A DNA stretch of 64,000 nucleotides. It comes from JAENVU01 sp963765075 (GTDB taxonomy: Bacteria > Actinomycetota > Acidimicrobiia > IMCC26256 > JAENVU01). Made by a program: the position numbers and the translations under genes. This document shows, piece after piece, positions 42,829 to 52,896 of the stretch (position 1 is its first letter; each line of letters opens with the position of its first letter). The stretch covers positions 894,729 through 958,728 of the forward strand of contig CAVXVA010000003.1 of the NCBI GenBank assembly GCA_963765075.1. Direction: 5' to 3'. The notes under the pieces were generated by a model that had not been told where the DNA came from, did no database searches, and saw only the letters and a list, made by a program, of their open reading frames with translations.

Positions 42829-45417
42829 CTATGCCGGATCGGCCGCCACCTGGACGGGCTCGGCGCGATGAAACACCAAACCGTCGGGGCTGGCATCGAC
42901 CTGGATGACGTCGCCGTCGCCGTAGTTGCCTTGGAGCAACTCCAACGCGATCGGATCCGCGACCTCTTTCTGGAGCACCCGCTTGAGTGGGCGAGCGCCG
43001 AAGTCGGGGTCGTAGCCGACCCGGGCCACGTACTCGCGGGCCGCATCTGTCAGTTCGAGGCCGAGGCCCCGAGCATCGAGGCGGGCCCGTAGGAACTGCA
43101 CCTGGAGATCGACGATCTGCGCGATATGGCGCTCGTCGAGCCGGTGGAAGACCACGACGTCGTCGATGCGGTTCACGAACTCGGGCTTGAAGTGCGAGTG
43201 GACTGCCCGCATGACGGCGGCTTCGTCGCCGCCGGCGCCGAGGTTGCTCGTCATGATGAGCACGGTATTGGTGAAGTCGACCGTGCGACCCTGGCCATCA
43301 GTCAATCGACCGTCGTCCATGAGTGCGAGCAGCACGTTGAACACATCGGGGTGGGCCTTCTCGACCTCATCGAGGAGCACGACCGCGTACGGCCGCCGAC
43401 GCACCGCCTCGGTGAGCTGCCCGCCCTCGTCGTAGCCGACGTAGCCCGGAGGCGCACCGACCAGTCGCGACACCGAGTGCTTCTCCATGTACTCGCTCAT
43501 GTCGATCCGGACCATCGCCCGCTCGTCGTCGAACATGAAGTCGGCGAGGGCGCGTGCGAGTTCGGTCTTGCCGACACCCGTCGGGCCGAGGAACAGGAAC
43601 GAACCGATCGGCCGGTTGGGGTCCGACAGGCCGGCGCGCGATCGGCGGATCGCATTCGCGACCGCCGTGACCGCATCGTCCTGACCGATCACCCGGGAGT
43701 GCAGCTCGTCTTCCATGCGGACGAGCTTCTGCATCTCACCCTCCATGAGACGAGAAACCGGAACGCCCGTCCACTTCGAGACGATCTCGGCGACGTCTTC
43801 CTCGTCGACTTCTTCCTTCAACATGGCGTGACCGGCCTGGAGTTCGTCGAGTCGACCGGTGCGCACCTCGATCTCGGCCTCGAGATCGCGCATGGTGCCG
43901 TACCGCAGCTCGGCGGCCTTCTGGAGGTCGCCATCGCGCTCGGCTTTCTCGGCCTCGGTCCGGGCGGCTTCGAGCCCTTCTTTCCGCTCACGGATCTCCG
44001 CGATGCCGTCCTTCTCCAGCTGCCACTGCGCGACCATGCCGTCGCGCTCTTCGGCGAGACCGGCCAACTCGGCCTCCAAGGTCGCGAGGCGTTGCTTGGA
44101 CGCGTCGTCGGTTTCCTTGGCGAGCGCCGCCTTCTCGATCTCGAGTTGGCGAATGCGCCGCTCGACGACGTCGAGCTCGTTCGGCATCGAATCGATCTCG
44201 ATCCGCAGCCGAGACGCGGACTCGTCGATGAGGTCGATGGCCTTGTCGGGAAGCTGGCGGCCCGGGATGTACCGGTCGCTCAGCACCGCGGCGCCGACGA
44301 GCGCGGCGTCCTGGATTCGCACACCGTGGTGCACCTCGTACCGTTCCTTCAACCCACGCAGGATCGCGATGGTGTCTTCAACCGAGGGCTCACCGACGAA
44401 GACTTGCTGGAACCGCCGCTCCAACGCGGGGTCCTTCTCGATGTACTTACGGAACTCGTCGAGCGTCGTGGCCCCAATCATGCGCAGCTCACCGCGCGCC
44501 AGCATCGGCTTGATCATGTTGCCGGCGTCGACCGCGCCCTCGGCGCCGCCCGCACCCACGATCGTGTGCAGCTCGTCGATGAACGTAACGACTTCGCCGT
44601 CGCTGTCGACGATCTCCTTCAGCACGGCCTTGAGCCGCTCTTCGAACTCACCGCGGTACTTCGCGCCCGCGACCATCGCACTGATGTCGAGGGAGATCAG
44701 GCGCTTGTCGCGCAAACTCTCGGGGACATCACCTTCGACGATTCGGCGCGCCAGTCCCTCCGCGATCGCGGTCTTGCCGACCCCCGGTTCGCCGATGAGC
44801 ACCGGATTGTTCTTGGTCCGCCGGGACAGCACTTGAATGACGCGACGGATCTCTTCGTCCCGGCCGATGACCGGGTCGAGCTTGCCCTTGCGCGCCTCTT
44901 CGGTGAGGTCGCGGCCGAACCGTTCGAGCGCCTGGTATTGCTCCTCCGGGTTCTCCGACGTCACGCGGTGCGAACCACGGACCTGCTTGAGCGCATCGAG
45001 CACCGCATCGGTCGTGACCCCGAGCCCGCGCAGGAGATCGCCAACCCCGCCGGCGATCTTGGTCATTGCCAGCAGGAGGTGTTCGGTCGAGAGGTAGTCG
45101 TCACCCAGCTCGGACCGTTCGACGTCGGCCGCCTCGAGGAGGCGGAACGCGTCTTGGGAGACCTGGGGCGGCTGAGTCGTGGACCCGTAGACCTGGGGCA
45201 GCTTCGTGAGCGCCGCCTCGACCTGATCCCGGACCGCCTTGGGCGCAACGCCAACTCGCTCCAACACCGGGAGCACGACACCTTCCGCCTGACCGATCAA
45301 GGCGGCAAGGAGGTGTTCGCCGCCGACCTGGTTGTGGTTGCGGTCGCGCGCAATGCCCTGTGCGGCGCCGATCGCCTCTTGGGTCTTGCGGGTCATCTTG
45401 TTGGGGTCAAGCGCCAT
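42829..45417 (-). CDS. clpB: Chaperone ClpB disaggregase
   Basis: 862 aa. N-domain (TRKTQEAIGAAQGIARDR), AAA1 Walker A GEPGVGKTAIAEGLA near 205, a middle coiled coil (about 400-520), and AAA2 Walker A GPTGVGKTELARAL near 605. With DnaK it dissolves protein aggregates. It is the last gene of the dnaK-grpE-dnaJ-hspR-clpB run, 77 bases after hspR. A small hairpin (GTTCGG/CCGAAC) lies in that gap. Confidence 0.97.
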   Translation of the reverse strand: MALDPNKMTRKTQEAIGAAQGIARDRNHNQVGGEHLLAALIGQAEGVVLPVLERVGVAPKAVRDQVEAALTKLPQVYGSTTQPPQVSQDAFRLLEAADVERSELGDDYLSTEHLLLAMTKIAGGVGDLLRGLGVTTDAVLDALKQVRGSHRVTSENPEEQYQALERFGRDLTEEARKGKLDPVIGRDEEIRRVIQVLSRRTKNNPVLIGEPGVGKTAIAEGLARRIVEGDVPESLRDKRLISLDISAMVAGAKYRGEFEERLKAVLKEIVDSDGEVVTFIDELHTIVGAGGAEGAVDAGNMIKPMLARGELRMIGATTLDEFRKYIEKDPALERRFQQVFVGEPSVEDTIAILRGLKERYEVHHGVRIQDAALVGAAVLSDRYIPGRQLPDKAIDLIDESASRLRIEIDSMPNELDVVERRIRQLEIEKAALAKETDDASKQRLATLEAELAGLAEERDGMVAQWQLEKDGIAEIRERKEGLEAARTEAEKAERDGDLQKAAELRYGTMRDLEAEIEVRTGRLDELQAGHAMLKEEVDEEDVAEIVSKWTGVPVSRLMEGEMQKLVRMEDELHSRVIGQDDAVTAVANAIRRSRAGLSDPNRPIGSFLFLGPTGVGKTELARALADFMFDDERAMVRIDMSEYMEKHSVSRLVGAPPGYVGYDEGGQLTEAVRRRPYAVVLLDEVEKAHPDVFNVLLALMDDGRLTDGQGRTVDFTNTVLIMTSNLGAGGDEAAVMRAVHSHFKPEFVNRIDDVVVFHRLDERHIAQIVDLQVQFLRARLDARGLGLELTDAAREYVARVGYDPDFGARPLKRVLQKEVADPIALELLQGNYGDGDVIQVDASPDGLVFHRAEPVQVAADPA

Positions 45418-45494
45418 GATTCGTCCTCAGGACTCGAAGTGGTCGATGTTCGAAGTTGACAACATCGTCATCAAGTTCGGCATTCCCGAACCCG

Positions 45495-45854
45495 CTATTT
45501 CGGCGCGCGGCGAGGGTGAACCGGCACCAGGTCCACCCGTTGTTCTCGCCGGGCGCGCTGCATCGCCCGCATTGCGTCCTGCCGGGCGCTCTGGACCTGC
45601 AACTCCAGCACCTCGACGCGCGACTCGAGTTCGAGGATGCGCCGCACGCCCGCGAGACCGACGCCTTCGTTGGTGAGTTCCTGGATACGGCGGAGCAAGG
45701 CAACATCGCGCTCGGAATACCGCCGGCTCCGACCCTGGGTTCGCGCCGGTTCGATCAGGCCCTTGCGTTCGTAGATTCGCAACGTCTGGGGATGCACGCC
45801 GGCGAGTTCGGCGGCGACGGAGATGATGTAAAGGGCTCGTTGGTCGTTGGGCAT
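45495..45854 (-). CDS. hspR: Heat-shock repressor HspR
   Basis: 119 aa MerR-family. YIISVAAELAGVHPQTLRIYERKGLIEP and GRSRRYSERDVALL are the winged HTH, and the rest is a coiled coil. In actinobacteria HspR with DnaK represses the dnaK operon at HAIR sites. It overlaps the dnaJ stop by one base (TGATG). Confidence 0.94.
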   Translation of the reverse strand: MPNDQRALYIISVAAELAGVHPQTLRIYERKGLIEPARTQGRSRRYSERDVALLRRIQELTNEGVGLAGVRRILELESRVEVLELQVQSARQDAMRAMQRARREQRVDLVPVHPRRAPK

Positions 45855-47008
45855 CAGTCGACTCCCAGGTCTGCACGAGGGTCATCCGTGAACGTGGCCG
45901 CCAACGCCTCCACTGCGTCGCGCTGTTCTCGATCCAACTTGGCGGGCACGGTGAGATCGAAGGTCACGAAAAGATCCCCGGCATGGCCATTGCTCCCCGC
46001 AATGCCGCGGCCCTTCACCTTCTGGGTTGTGCCGGGTTGCGTGCCCGCCTTCACTTTCACCGTGACCGGATCGGCCAGCGTCGGGACCTTGATGTTGGCG
46101 CCCAACGTGGCCTCGGCAAACGTGATCGGGACGTGAACATTGAGGTCGCGCGCGCCGCGCCGACCGAAGATCTCGTGCGGGCGCACCTTGACCACGACGT
46201 AGAGGTCACCGGGAGGACCGCCGTGACGCCCGGCCGCGCCGCGCTTGGCCACCTTGATTCGCTGGCCGTCCTTCACGCCGACAGGCAGCTTGACCTTCAC
46301 ATCCCGTCGACGCACTTCGGTGCCGCCGCCCCGACACCGCGGGCACGGATCGGTGATGACCGAACCGCGGCCGGAGCACGTCGGGCACACCTGACTGAAC
46401 GAGAACGGGCCCTGATCGACGGCGACCTCGCCACGACCGCCACACTGCGCGCAGGGCTGGGGGGTCGAGCCCGGTTTCGCGCCGGATCCGTGACACTCCG
46501 AGCACGCGGCCTCGGCCGTGAACGCGACGGTCGTGGTAATGCCTTCGATGGCTTCGAGGAAGTCGATCGTGATCTCGGACTCGAGGTCTGCGCCACGTTG
46601 AGGGGTCTGGCGGCCGCGACCACCGCGACCGCCACCCCGGCCACCCCGGCCACCGAAAAGCCCGCCCAGGAGGTCGCCGAGATCCACGCTCTCGTCGAAC
46701 TGGAATCCACCCGGGCCGCCACCGAAACCACCCGGTCCACCCGGGCCGCCGGCGGAGTACGCACCCGACGCGACCATGCGTCGGACTTCGTCGTACTCGG
46801 CGCGCTTCTTCGCGTCGCTCAGCACGTCATTCGCCGCGGAGACGTCTTTGAAGCGATCCTCCGCTTCCTTGTTCCCCGGGTTCGCGTCGGGGTGATACTG
46901 CTTCGCGAGTTTGCGGTAGGCACGCGTGATGTCTTTGTCGGTCGCGTCGGTCGCCACGCCGAGCACGGCGTAGTAATCCGTGTCGAACCACTCGCGTTGT
47001 GGAGCCAT
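45854..47008 (-). CDS. dnaJ: Chaperone DnaJ
   Basis: 384 aa. J-domain with HPD (QYHPDANPG), a Gly/Phe-rich stretch (about 85-135), four CxxCxGxG zinc repeats (CSECHGSG, CAQCGGRG, CPTCSGRG, CPRCRGGG) and the client-binding C-terminus. It stimulates DnaK ATPase. It begins six bases after grpE. Confidence 0.97.
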   Translation of the reverse strand: MAPQREWFDTDYYAVLGVATDATDKDITRAYRKLAKQYHPDANPGNKEAEDRFKDVSAANDVLSDAKKRAEYDEVRRMVASGAYSAGGPGGPGGFGGGPGGFQFDESVDLGDLLGGLFGGRGGRGGGRGGRGRQTPQRGADLESEITIDFLEAIEGITTTVAFTAEAACSECHGSGAKPGSTPQPCAQCGGRGEVAVDQGPFSFSQVCPTCSGRGSVITDPCPRCRGGGTEVRRRDVKVKLPVGVKDGQRIKVAKRGAAGRHGGPPGDLYVVVKVRPHEIFGRRGARDLNVHVPITFAEATLGANIKVPTLADPVTVKVKAGTQPGTTQKVKGRGIAGSNGHAGDLFVTFDLTVPAKLDREQRDAVEALAATFTDDPRADLGVD

Positions 47009-47013
47009 CGTCC

Positions 47014-47550
47014 CTACTTCGTGACCTTGACCATTGCCGGGCGCACCACGCGCCCGTGTACCCGGTATCCGGACCGCATCGTGGCGGCGACCACCGGATC
47101 CCCGTCACCGTCTTCGTGCATCACTGCTTCGTGTTCGTTCGGATCGAACGCGGCTCCGTCGGCATCGATGCGTTCGAGCCCGGCGGCTTCGAGCACGCCC
47201 ACCAGCTGCGCGTGCACCAACTCGACGCCTTTGCGCACCTTCTCGTCACCGTCGGCCGGTAACTGCGCGAGCGCGCCGTCGAAACTGTCGAGCACCGGAA
47301 GCAGCTTCTCGAGGAGCCCTTCACTCGCACGCTCGACGATCGCGGCCTCACGCTTCATCGCCTGCTTGCGGTAGTTCTCGAAGTCGGCCTGGATCTGTTG
47401 GGCGAGCGCCCGCATGTCGTTGCGCTCACCCACCAGCCGGTCCAGATCGCTCTCGACGAGTTCCGCCGCAGCCGCTTCGGCATCGGCGTCGGCATCGAGG
47501 AGTTCCTGGATGCCAAGGTCCGGATCCGGATTCAGCGCGTCGTCACTCAT
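47014..47550 (-). CDS. grpE: Nucleotide-exchange factor GrpE
   Basis: 178 aa. An acidic N-terminus rich in DADAEAAA precedes a long helix with FENYRKQAMKREA. The beta domain ends NEHEAVMHEDGDGDP and GYRVHGRVVRPAMVKV. It releases ADP from DnaK. Its ATG overlaps the dnaK stop (ATGA). Confidence 0.95.
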   Translation of the reverse strand: MSDDALNPDPDLGIQELLDADADAEAAAAELVESDLDRLVGERNDMRALAQQIQADFENYRKQAMKREAAIVERASEGLLEKLLPVLDSFDGALAQLPADGDEKVRKGVELVHAQLVGVLEAAGLERIDADGAAFDPNEHEAVMHEDGDGDPVVAATMRSGYRVHGRVVRPAMVKVTK

Positions 47551-49388
47551 GACTCCGCGCCGGGCTCATCGACGATCTCCGCCTCGGCCACCTCGTCGTC
47601 ATCCGGAGCCGCCGAACCGGCTTCACCACCGGCGCCCGCTGACGCTTCGGACGCAGACGCCGCGGCATAGAGCCGCTGGGCGAATTCCTGGCTCGCGCCG
47701 ATCAGCCCCTCGTGGGCGGTACGAATCGCGTCGACGTCGGTACCTGCCAGCGCTTCGCGAAGGCTCGTGAGGGCCGCCTCGATCTTCTCGCGTTCGGCCG
47801 GCTCGACCTTGTCGCCCGAGTCCTTCAGCAGTTTCTCGGTCTGGAAGACGAGGTTGTCGGCGTTGTTGCGGACCTCGGCCTCTTCCCGACGCGCTTTGTC
47901 TTCCTCGGCGTGGGCCTCGGCTTCCTTCATCATGCGGTCGATCTCGTCCTTGCCGAGCGCGGTGCCGCCGGTGATGGTCATCTGCTGCTCTTTGCCCGTG
48001 CCGAGATCCTTCGCGGTCACATGCACGATGCCGTTCGCATCGATGTCGAACGTGACCTCGACCTGGGGAACGCCGCGCGGTGCGGGCGGAATGCCGACCA
48101 GTTGGAACGTGCCCAGCGTCTTGTTCCGGTAGGCCATGTCGGATTCGCCCTGGAGCACCTTGATCTCGACCGAGTTCTGGTTGTCGTCCGCGGTGGTGAA
48201 CACCTCGGAACGCTTGGTCGGGATGGTGGTGTTGCGCTCGATGAGCTTGGTCATGATCTGACCCTTGGTCTCGATGCCGAGCGAGAGGGGAGTGACGTCG
48301 AGCAGGAGGACGTCCTTGACGTCGCCCTTCAGGACCCCGGCCTGGATCGCCGCGCCGACGGCGACGGCTTCGTCGGGGTTGATGCCCTTGTCACCGTCCT
48401 TACCGGTGAGCTCGTGCACGAGCTCCGCGACCGCGGGCATCCGGGTGGACCCGCCGACGAGCAGCACGCGGTCGATCCCGCTCATCTGCAGTCCGGCATC
48501 GCGAATCGCCTGTTCGAACGGGCCACGGCACGCTTCGAGCAAATCCCGAGTGAGTTCCTGGAACTTCGAACGCGACAGCGACAGCTCCAAGTGGAGCGGA
48601 CCGTCGGCGGTCGCGGTGATGAAGGGCAGGTTGATCGAGGTCTCCTGCAACGACGACAGCTCGATCTTGGCCTTCTCGGCCGCTTCCTTGAGCCGCTGGG
48701 TCGCCATCTTGTCGGCACCGAGATCCACGCCGTGCGCGTTCTTGAACTCGGCCACCATCCAGTCGATGACGCGCTGGTCCCAGTCGTCACCACCGAGGTG
48801 GGTGTTCCCCGCAGTCGACTTCACCTCGAACACGCCCTCGCCGAGTTCGAGCACGGAAACGTCGAACGTTCCACCACCGAGGTCGAAGACGAGGATGGTG
48901 ACGTCGTTGTTCTTCTCGAGGCCGTACGCGAGCGCGGCGGCGGTCGGCTCGTTGATGATGCGCAGGACTTCGAGGCCCGCGATCTCGCCGGCCTCCTTGG
49001 TGGCCTGGCGCTCGGCGTCACCGAAGTACGCGGGCACCGTGATCACGGCCTGGGTGACGGTGTCACCGAGGTAGGCCTCCGCGTCGCGCTTGAGCTTCTG
49101 GAGAATCCGGGCGGAGATCTCCTGGGTGTTGTACGCCTTGCCATCGATGTCGATGGACCAGTTGGTGCCGATGTGGCGCTTCACGGAACGGATGGTCCGG
49201 TCCGGGTTGGTGATCGCCTGGCGCTTTGCGACTTCGCCGACGAGCACTTCGCCCGTCTTCGAGAACGCGACGACCGACGGGGTCGTCCGGGCGCCTTCCG
49301 CGTTGGGGATGACAACCGGCTCACCCGCTTCGAGCGTCGAAACGACCGAGTTGGTGGTGCCGAGGTCGATACCGACAGCCTTGGACAT
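47547..49388 (-). CDS. dnaK: Chaperone DnaK (Hsp70)
   Basis: 613 aa from the ATG at 49388. AVGIDLGTTNSVVS, VFDLGGGTFDVSVLE, VLLVGGSTRMPAV and the linker VLLLDVTPLSLGIETKG are all present. The C-terminal tail is acidic (DDDEVAEAEIVDE). First gene of the chaperone operon. Confidence 0.97.
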   Translation of the reverse strand: MSKAVGIDLGTTNSVVSTLEAGEPVVIPNAEGARTTPSVVAFSKTGEVLVGEVAKRQAITNPDRTIRSVKRHIGTNWSIDIDGKAYNTQEISARILQKLKRDAEAYLGDTVTQAVITVPAYFGDAERQATKEAGEIAGLEVLRIINEPTAAALAYGLEKNNDVTILVFDLGGGTFDVSVLELGEGVFEVKSTAGNTHLGGDDWDQRVIDWMVAEFKNAHGVDLGADKMATQRLKEAAEKAKIELSSLQETSINLPFITATADGPLHLELSLSRSKFQELTRDLLEACRGPFEQAIRDAGLQMSGIDRVLLVGGSTRMPAVAELVHELTGKDGDKGINPDEAVAVGAAIQAGVLKGDVKDVLLLDVTPLSLGIETKGQIMTKLIERNTTIPTKRSEVFTTADDNQNSVEIKVLQGESDMAYRNKTLGTFQLVGIPPAPRGVPQVEVTFDIDANGIVHVTAKDLGTGKEQQMTITGGTALGKDEIDRMMKEAEAHAEEDKARREEAEVRNNADNLVFQTEKLLKDSGDKVEPAEREKIEAALTSLREALAGTDVDAIRTAHEGLIGASQEFAQRLYAAASASEASAGAGGEAGSAAPDDDEVAEAEIVDEPGAES

Positions 49389-49473
49389 GGATTCCTCCGC
49401 AGTGCTTGGGGGTGGATTCGGAGTAGTGCAAATTGAGGTGAAGCGCACCGATGTTCTGACCATCGGTGATGGG

Positions 49474-49490
49474 ACTCAACAACCTTGAGT
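49474..49490. promoter_or_regulatory. HAIR-like half-sites upstream of dnaK
   Basis: ACTCAAC-AAC-CTTGAGT lies 86 bases upstream of dnaK. HspR sites are known as CTTGAGT-N7-ACTCAAG; here the same half-sites occur in the opposite order and closer together. Regulation by HspR is expected from the operon, but this exact site is uncertain. Confidence 0.4.
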
Positions 49491-49581
49491 GCAATGTTGC
49501 TAACTTTCTAGCCGATCGATCTATTCCCGAAAGAATCCGGGCACTGTTGCGCCGACCGCGATCTCGCCTAGATTCCCCGCC

Positions 49582-50007
49582 ATGGCTCGAAACGACGTCT
49601 TCATTGGGCACCTCGCTGAGGTTCCGCTGTTCTCGGCACTCTCCCGCAAGGAGCTCGCGGTGGTGGCCCGCAGAGCCGAGGACGTCAAGGTCGCCGCCGG
49701 CCGAGTCCTCGTCAGTGAGGGCTCGAGCGGATCGGAGTTCTTCGTGATCCTCGAGGGCACCGCCAAGGTGTCCCGGCGAGGCCGGAAAGTCGCCACGCTG
49801 GGACCCGGGGCCGCGTTCGGCGAACTGGCGCTGCTCGACAAAGCGCCGCGCAACGCAACCGTCACCGCCGAGACCGACATGGAACTGGTCGTGCTCGGCC
49901 AACGCGAGTTCGGTGGCGTGATCGACGAGGTCCCCGGCGTCGCTCGCAAGCTCCTCACCGGCATGGCTCGCCGGTTGCGTGAAGCCGACGCTCATTCGGT
50001 GCAGTAG
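49582..50007 (+). CDS. Cyclic-nucleotide-binding-domain protein
   Basis: 141 aa. A single cNMP-binding beta barrel: PLFSALSRKELAVVARRAED, then GSEFFVILEGTAKVSRRG and the phosphate-binding cassette FGELALLDKAPRNATV. There is no DNA-binding or catalytic domain, so it acts as a sensor module or has lost its partner domain. It is divergent from dnaK, with a terminator just after it. Confidence 0.87.
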   Translation: MARNDVFIGHLAEVPLFSALSRKELAVVARRAEDVKVAAGRVLVSEGSSGSEFFVILEGTAKVSRRGRKVATLGPGAAFGELALLDKAPRNATVTAETDMELVVLGQREFGGVIDEVPGVARKLLTGMARRLREADAHSVQ

Positions 50008-50018
50008 CACTGCTGAGC

Positions 50019-50039
50019 AAACCCCGATCTGCGGGGTTT
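50019..50039 (+). terminator. Hairpin terminator after the cNMP-binding gene
   Basis: AAACCCCG pairs with CGGGGTTT around a five-base loop, ending in TTTC, 12 bases after the stop. Confidence 0.75.
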
Positions 50040-50073
50040 CGCCCAACTGCTCGGTCGAAGGTAGGTTGCCGCG

Positions 50074-52307
50074 GTGAATTTTCGACGCGTGCTGCCGAAG
50101 CCTCATCAGATCGTCCTCGGGATCGGCGTACTCGCCGCGGTCGGGACCCTCGCCTCGGGGATCGCTCCCGAGATCACTGGTTGGCACGACGAATCGTCGA
50201 TCGCCCGCGAGGTCTTCATCAACATCCCCGCGCCACTCGAAGTCGCGTTCTACCTCGCCGTCGCGACCGGTCTCGTCATCACCGCGTGGCTGACATCTCT
50301 GCGGGTGCGCAACTACGAGCGCGGCAAGCCCGACAACCGCCGGACCAATAAGGGCAACGTTCACCGGCGGATGCGGGACTTCCGTCGGGGCGTCTGGATG
50401 CGCACGCTGCTGCGCGACCCCGCCGCCGGGCTCATGCACTCGATGATCTACTTCGGATTCCTGGTGCTGTTCATCGCGACGATCCTGCTCGAGGTCGACC
50501 ACCAGCTTCCCGAATCGCTGAAGTTCCTCCACGGCCGGACGTACCAGGCCTACTCGTTCACTGCCGACCTCTTCGGCCTCGTCTTCGTCGGCGGCATCAT
50601 CTGGGCGTTCGTGCGGCGGTACGCGCAGCAGCCGTACCGCATCCGGATCAAGACCAAGCCGGAGCACCTCGTCATCCTCGTCACGTTCCTCGTGATCGGG
50701 CTCACCGGGTTCATCACCGAGGGCTTCCGGATCGCCGCGCTCCGCAACGAACTCGGCGCCGGTGCCGACTTCGAGAAGTGGAGCTTCGTCGGGTGGGCGA
50801 TCTCCGCTGTCGTCCACGACTGGTCGACGGCCTCCTTGCTCGATGCGCACCGGTGGGCGTGGTCCGCCCACGTGCTCGCGTTCCTCGGGTTCCTCGTGAT
50901 CCTGCCGACCACGATGCTGCGCCACATGATCACGAGCCCGATGAACATGTACCTGAAGGACCGCGAGCGCCCCAAGGGTGCGATGCGCGCGATGCCGAAC
51001 CTGATGGAGACCGAGCTGGAGACCTTCGGCGCGTCGACCGTCGAGGACTTCACCTGGAAGCAGCTCTTCGACACCGACGCGTGCACGATCTGCGGGCGGT
51101 GCACCTCGGTCTGCCCGGCGCACGCGACCGGCAAGCCGCTCGACCCACGCGAGATCGTCAACAAGGTCGGCGAGGTCATGGCCGCTCACCGGGGCGCCTC
51201 CCGTGTCGACGCCCGTCGGCATCGACAAGGAGATCACGGTCTCGGCCAACAGCCTCTTCGAGCGCATCACCGCTGAGGAGCTGTGGTCCTGCACCTCGTG
51301 CAAGGCGTGCGACGAGATCTGCCCGGTCAACATCGAGATCCTCGACAAGATCCTCGACATGCGTCGGTACCTCTCCCTCATGGAGAGCAACTTCCCGGCC
51401 ACCCTCGGCAACGTGTACCGCGCCATGGAGAACAGCGGGAACGTCTACGGGATGAACCAGGGCGAGCGCGGCGACTGGGCCGACTCGCTCGAGGGCGTCG
51501 AGATCGTCGAGCCCGGTGGCGACTTCGACCACGAGTACCTCTACTGGGTCGGCTGCGCGGGTTCGTTCGACGACCGCAACAAGAAGACGAGCCGGGCCAT
51601 GGCCAAGCTGCTCCAGCGCGCCGGCATCGACTTCGCGATCCTCGGCCCGTCCGAGATGTGCACGGGCGACAGCGCCCGCCGCTCGGGCAACGAGTACATC
51701 TTCCAGATGCTCGCCATGCAGAACATCGAGACGCTCGACGGTCTCGGCGTGAAGAAGATCATCACGCAGTGTCCGCACTGTTTCAACACGCTCAAGAACG
51801 AATACCCCCAGCTCGACGGGCACTACGAGGTGATCCACCACTCGGAGTTCCTGATGCAGCTGATCTCCGACGGTCAGTTGTCGATGGCCGGTGCCTCGCT
51901 CGAGCGAGCGGGTCACCTACCACGACTCCTGCTATCTCGGCCGCCACAACGACGTCTACCTCGCGCCGCGGAAGGTGATCGGTTCACTCGCCGGGATCGA
52001 CATCGTCGAGATGCCGCGCAACGGCACCAAGGGCATGTGCTGTGGCGCCGGCGGCGCGCGCATGTGGATGGAAGAGACCATCGGCAAGAAGGTCAACACC
52101 GAACGAGCGCAGGAAGCGTTGGCGACCGGGGCCGAGCGCATCGCCGTCGCGTGCCCGTTCTGTTACGTGATGATGGACGACGGCGTGAAGGGCGAGGGCG
52201 ACGAGGATGTTGTCGTCTCCGACATCGCCGAGGTCATTCTCGAAGCCCTCGAGGCCCAACCGAATCTTCCCGCCCCCATCACCACCGCAGTCCCACCCGG
52301 CGTCTGA
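50074..52307 (+). pseudogene. EtfD/HdrD-like membrane Fe-S oxidoreductase, two frameshifts in this sequence
   Basis: Two single-base insertions (51187-51194 and about 51880-51905) split a protein that would otherwise be 743 aa. The N-terminal third has about six membrane helices with a NarI-like region. Two 4Fe-4S sites follow (CTICGRCTSVCP and CTSCKACDEICP). The C-terminus has the CCG-type cysteine sets WVGCAGS...CPHC and HDSCYLGRHN...MCCGAGG...CPFC. Similar proteins (mycobacterial EtfD) pass electrons from ETF to quinone in fatty-acid oxidation; that assignment is by resemblance. Confidence 0.8.
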
Positions 52308-52315
52308 GGCTTCGA

Positions 52316-52889
52316 TCAGCCCAGTTCGGCGTGCCGGAAGCAGGTCACGGCATGGTCGTTGACCATGCCCATCGCTTGCATGAGCGCGTACATCGTGGTG
52401 GGACCGACGAATCGGAATCCGCGCCGCTTGAGGTCCTTGACTCAACGCCTCGGAGACATCGGTCTGGGCGGGGAGGTCGCCGAGGTCGGTCCAACGGTTC
52501 TGGATGGGTACGCCGTCGACGAACGACCAGAGGTAGTCGCCGAAGTCGCCGACCTCTCGCTCGAGGCGGAGGAGCGCCTGTGCGTTGGTGACCACTGAAG
52601 CGACCTTGGCGCGGTTGCGCACGATGCGCGCATCCGCCACGAGCGTGTCGACCTTGGCCTCCGAGAACCGGGCGACCTTGGCCGGATCGAAACCCGCGAA
52701 GCAGGCCCGGTAGCCCTCACGCTTGTTGAGGATCGTGCGCCAGGAGAGACCGGCCTGGGCGCCTTCGAGCGAGACCTTCTCGAAGAGGCGCACCCGGTCG
52801 TGTTGGGGGACGCCCCACTCGACATCGTGGTACTCGACCATCAACGGATCGGATCCGGCCCACGCGCATCGGACCGGATCAGCGGTCAC
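52316..52889 (-). pseudogene. tag: DNA-3-methyladenine glycosylase I, frameshifted in this sequence
   Basis: RCAWAGSDPLMVEYHDVEWGVP and FEKVSLEGAQAGLSWRTILNKREGY are Tag signatures with the conserved metal and base-pocket residues. After TDVSEALS the frame breaks at about 52439; dropping one base restores KDLKRRGFRFVGPTTMYA and the end CFRHAELG with a stop at 52316, 190 aa in total. It excises 3-methyladenine. It lies seven bases after dcd. Confidence 0.85.
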
Positions 52890-52896
52890 GGCCGGC

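Noticed and set aside
43126..45459. Very long open frame (777 codons) opposite clpB
   Set aside because: High-GC codon bias leaves the antisense frame open. It has no family motifs, while clpB on the other strand is complete. The same applies to long antisense frames at 22021-24192, 25063-27129 and 2072-3877.
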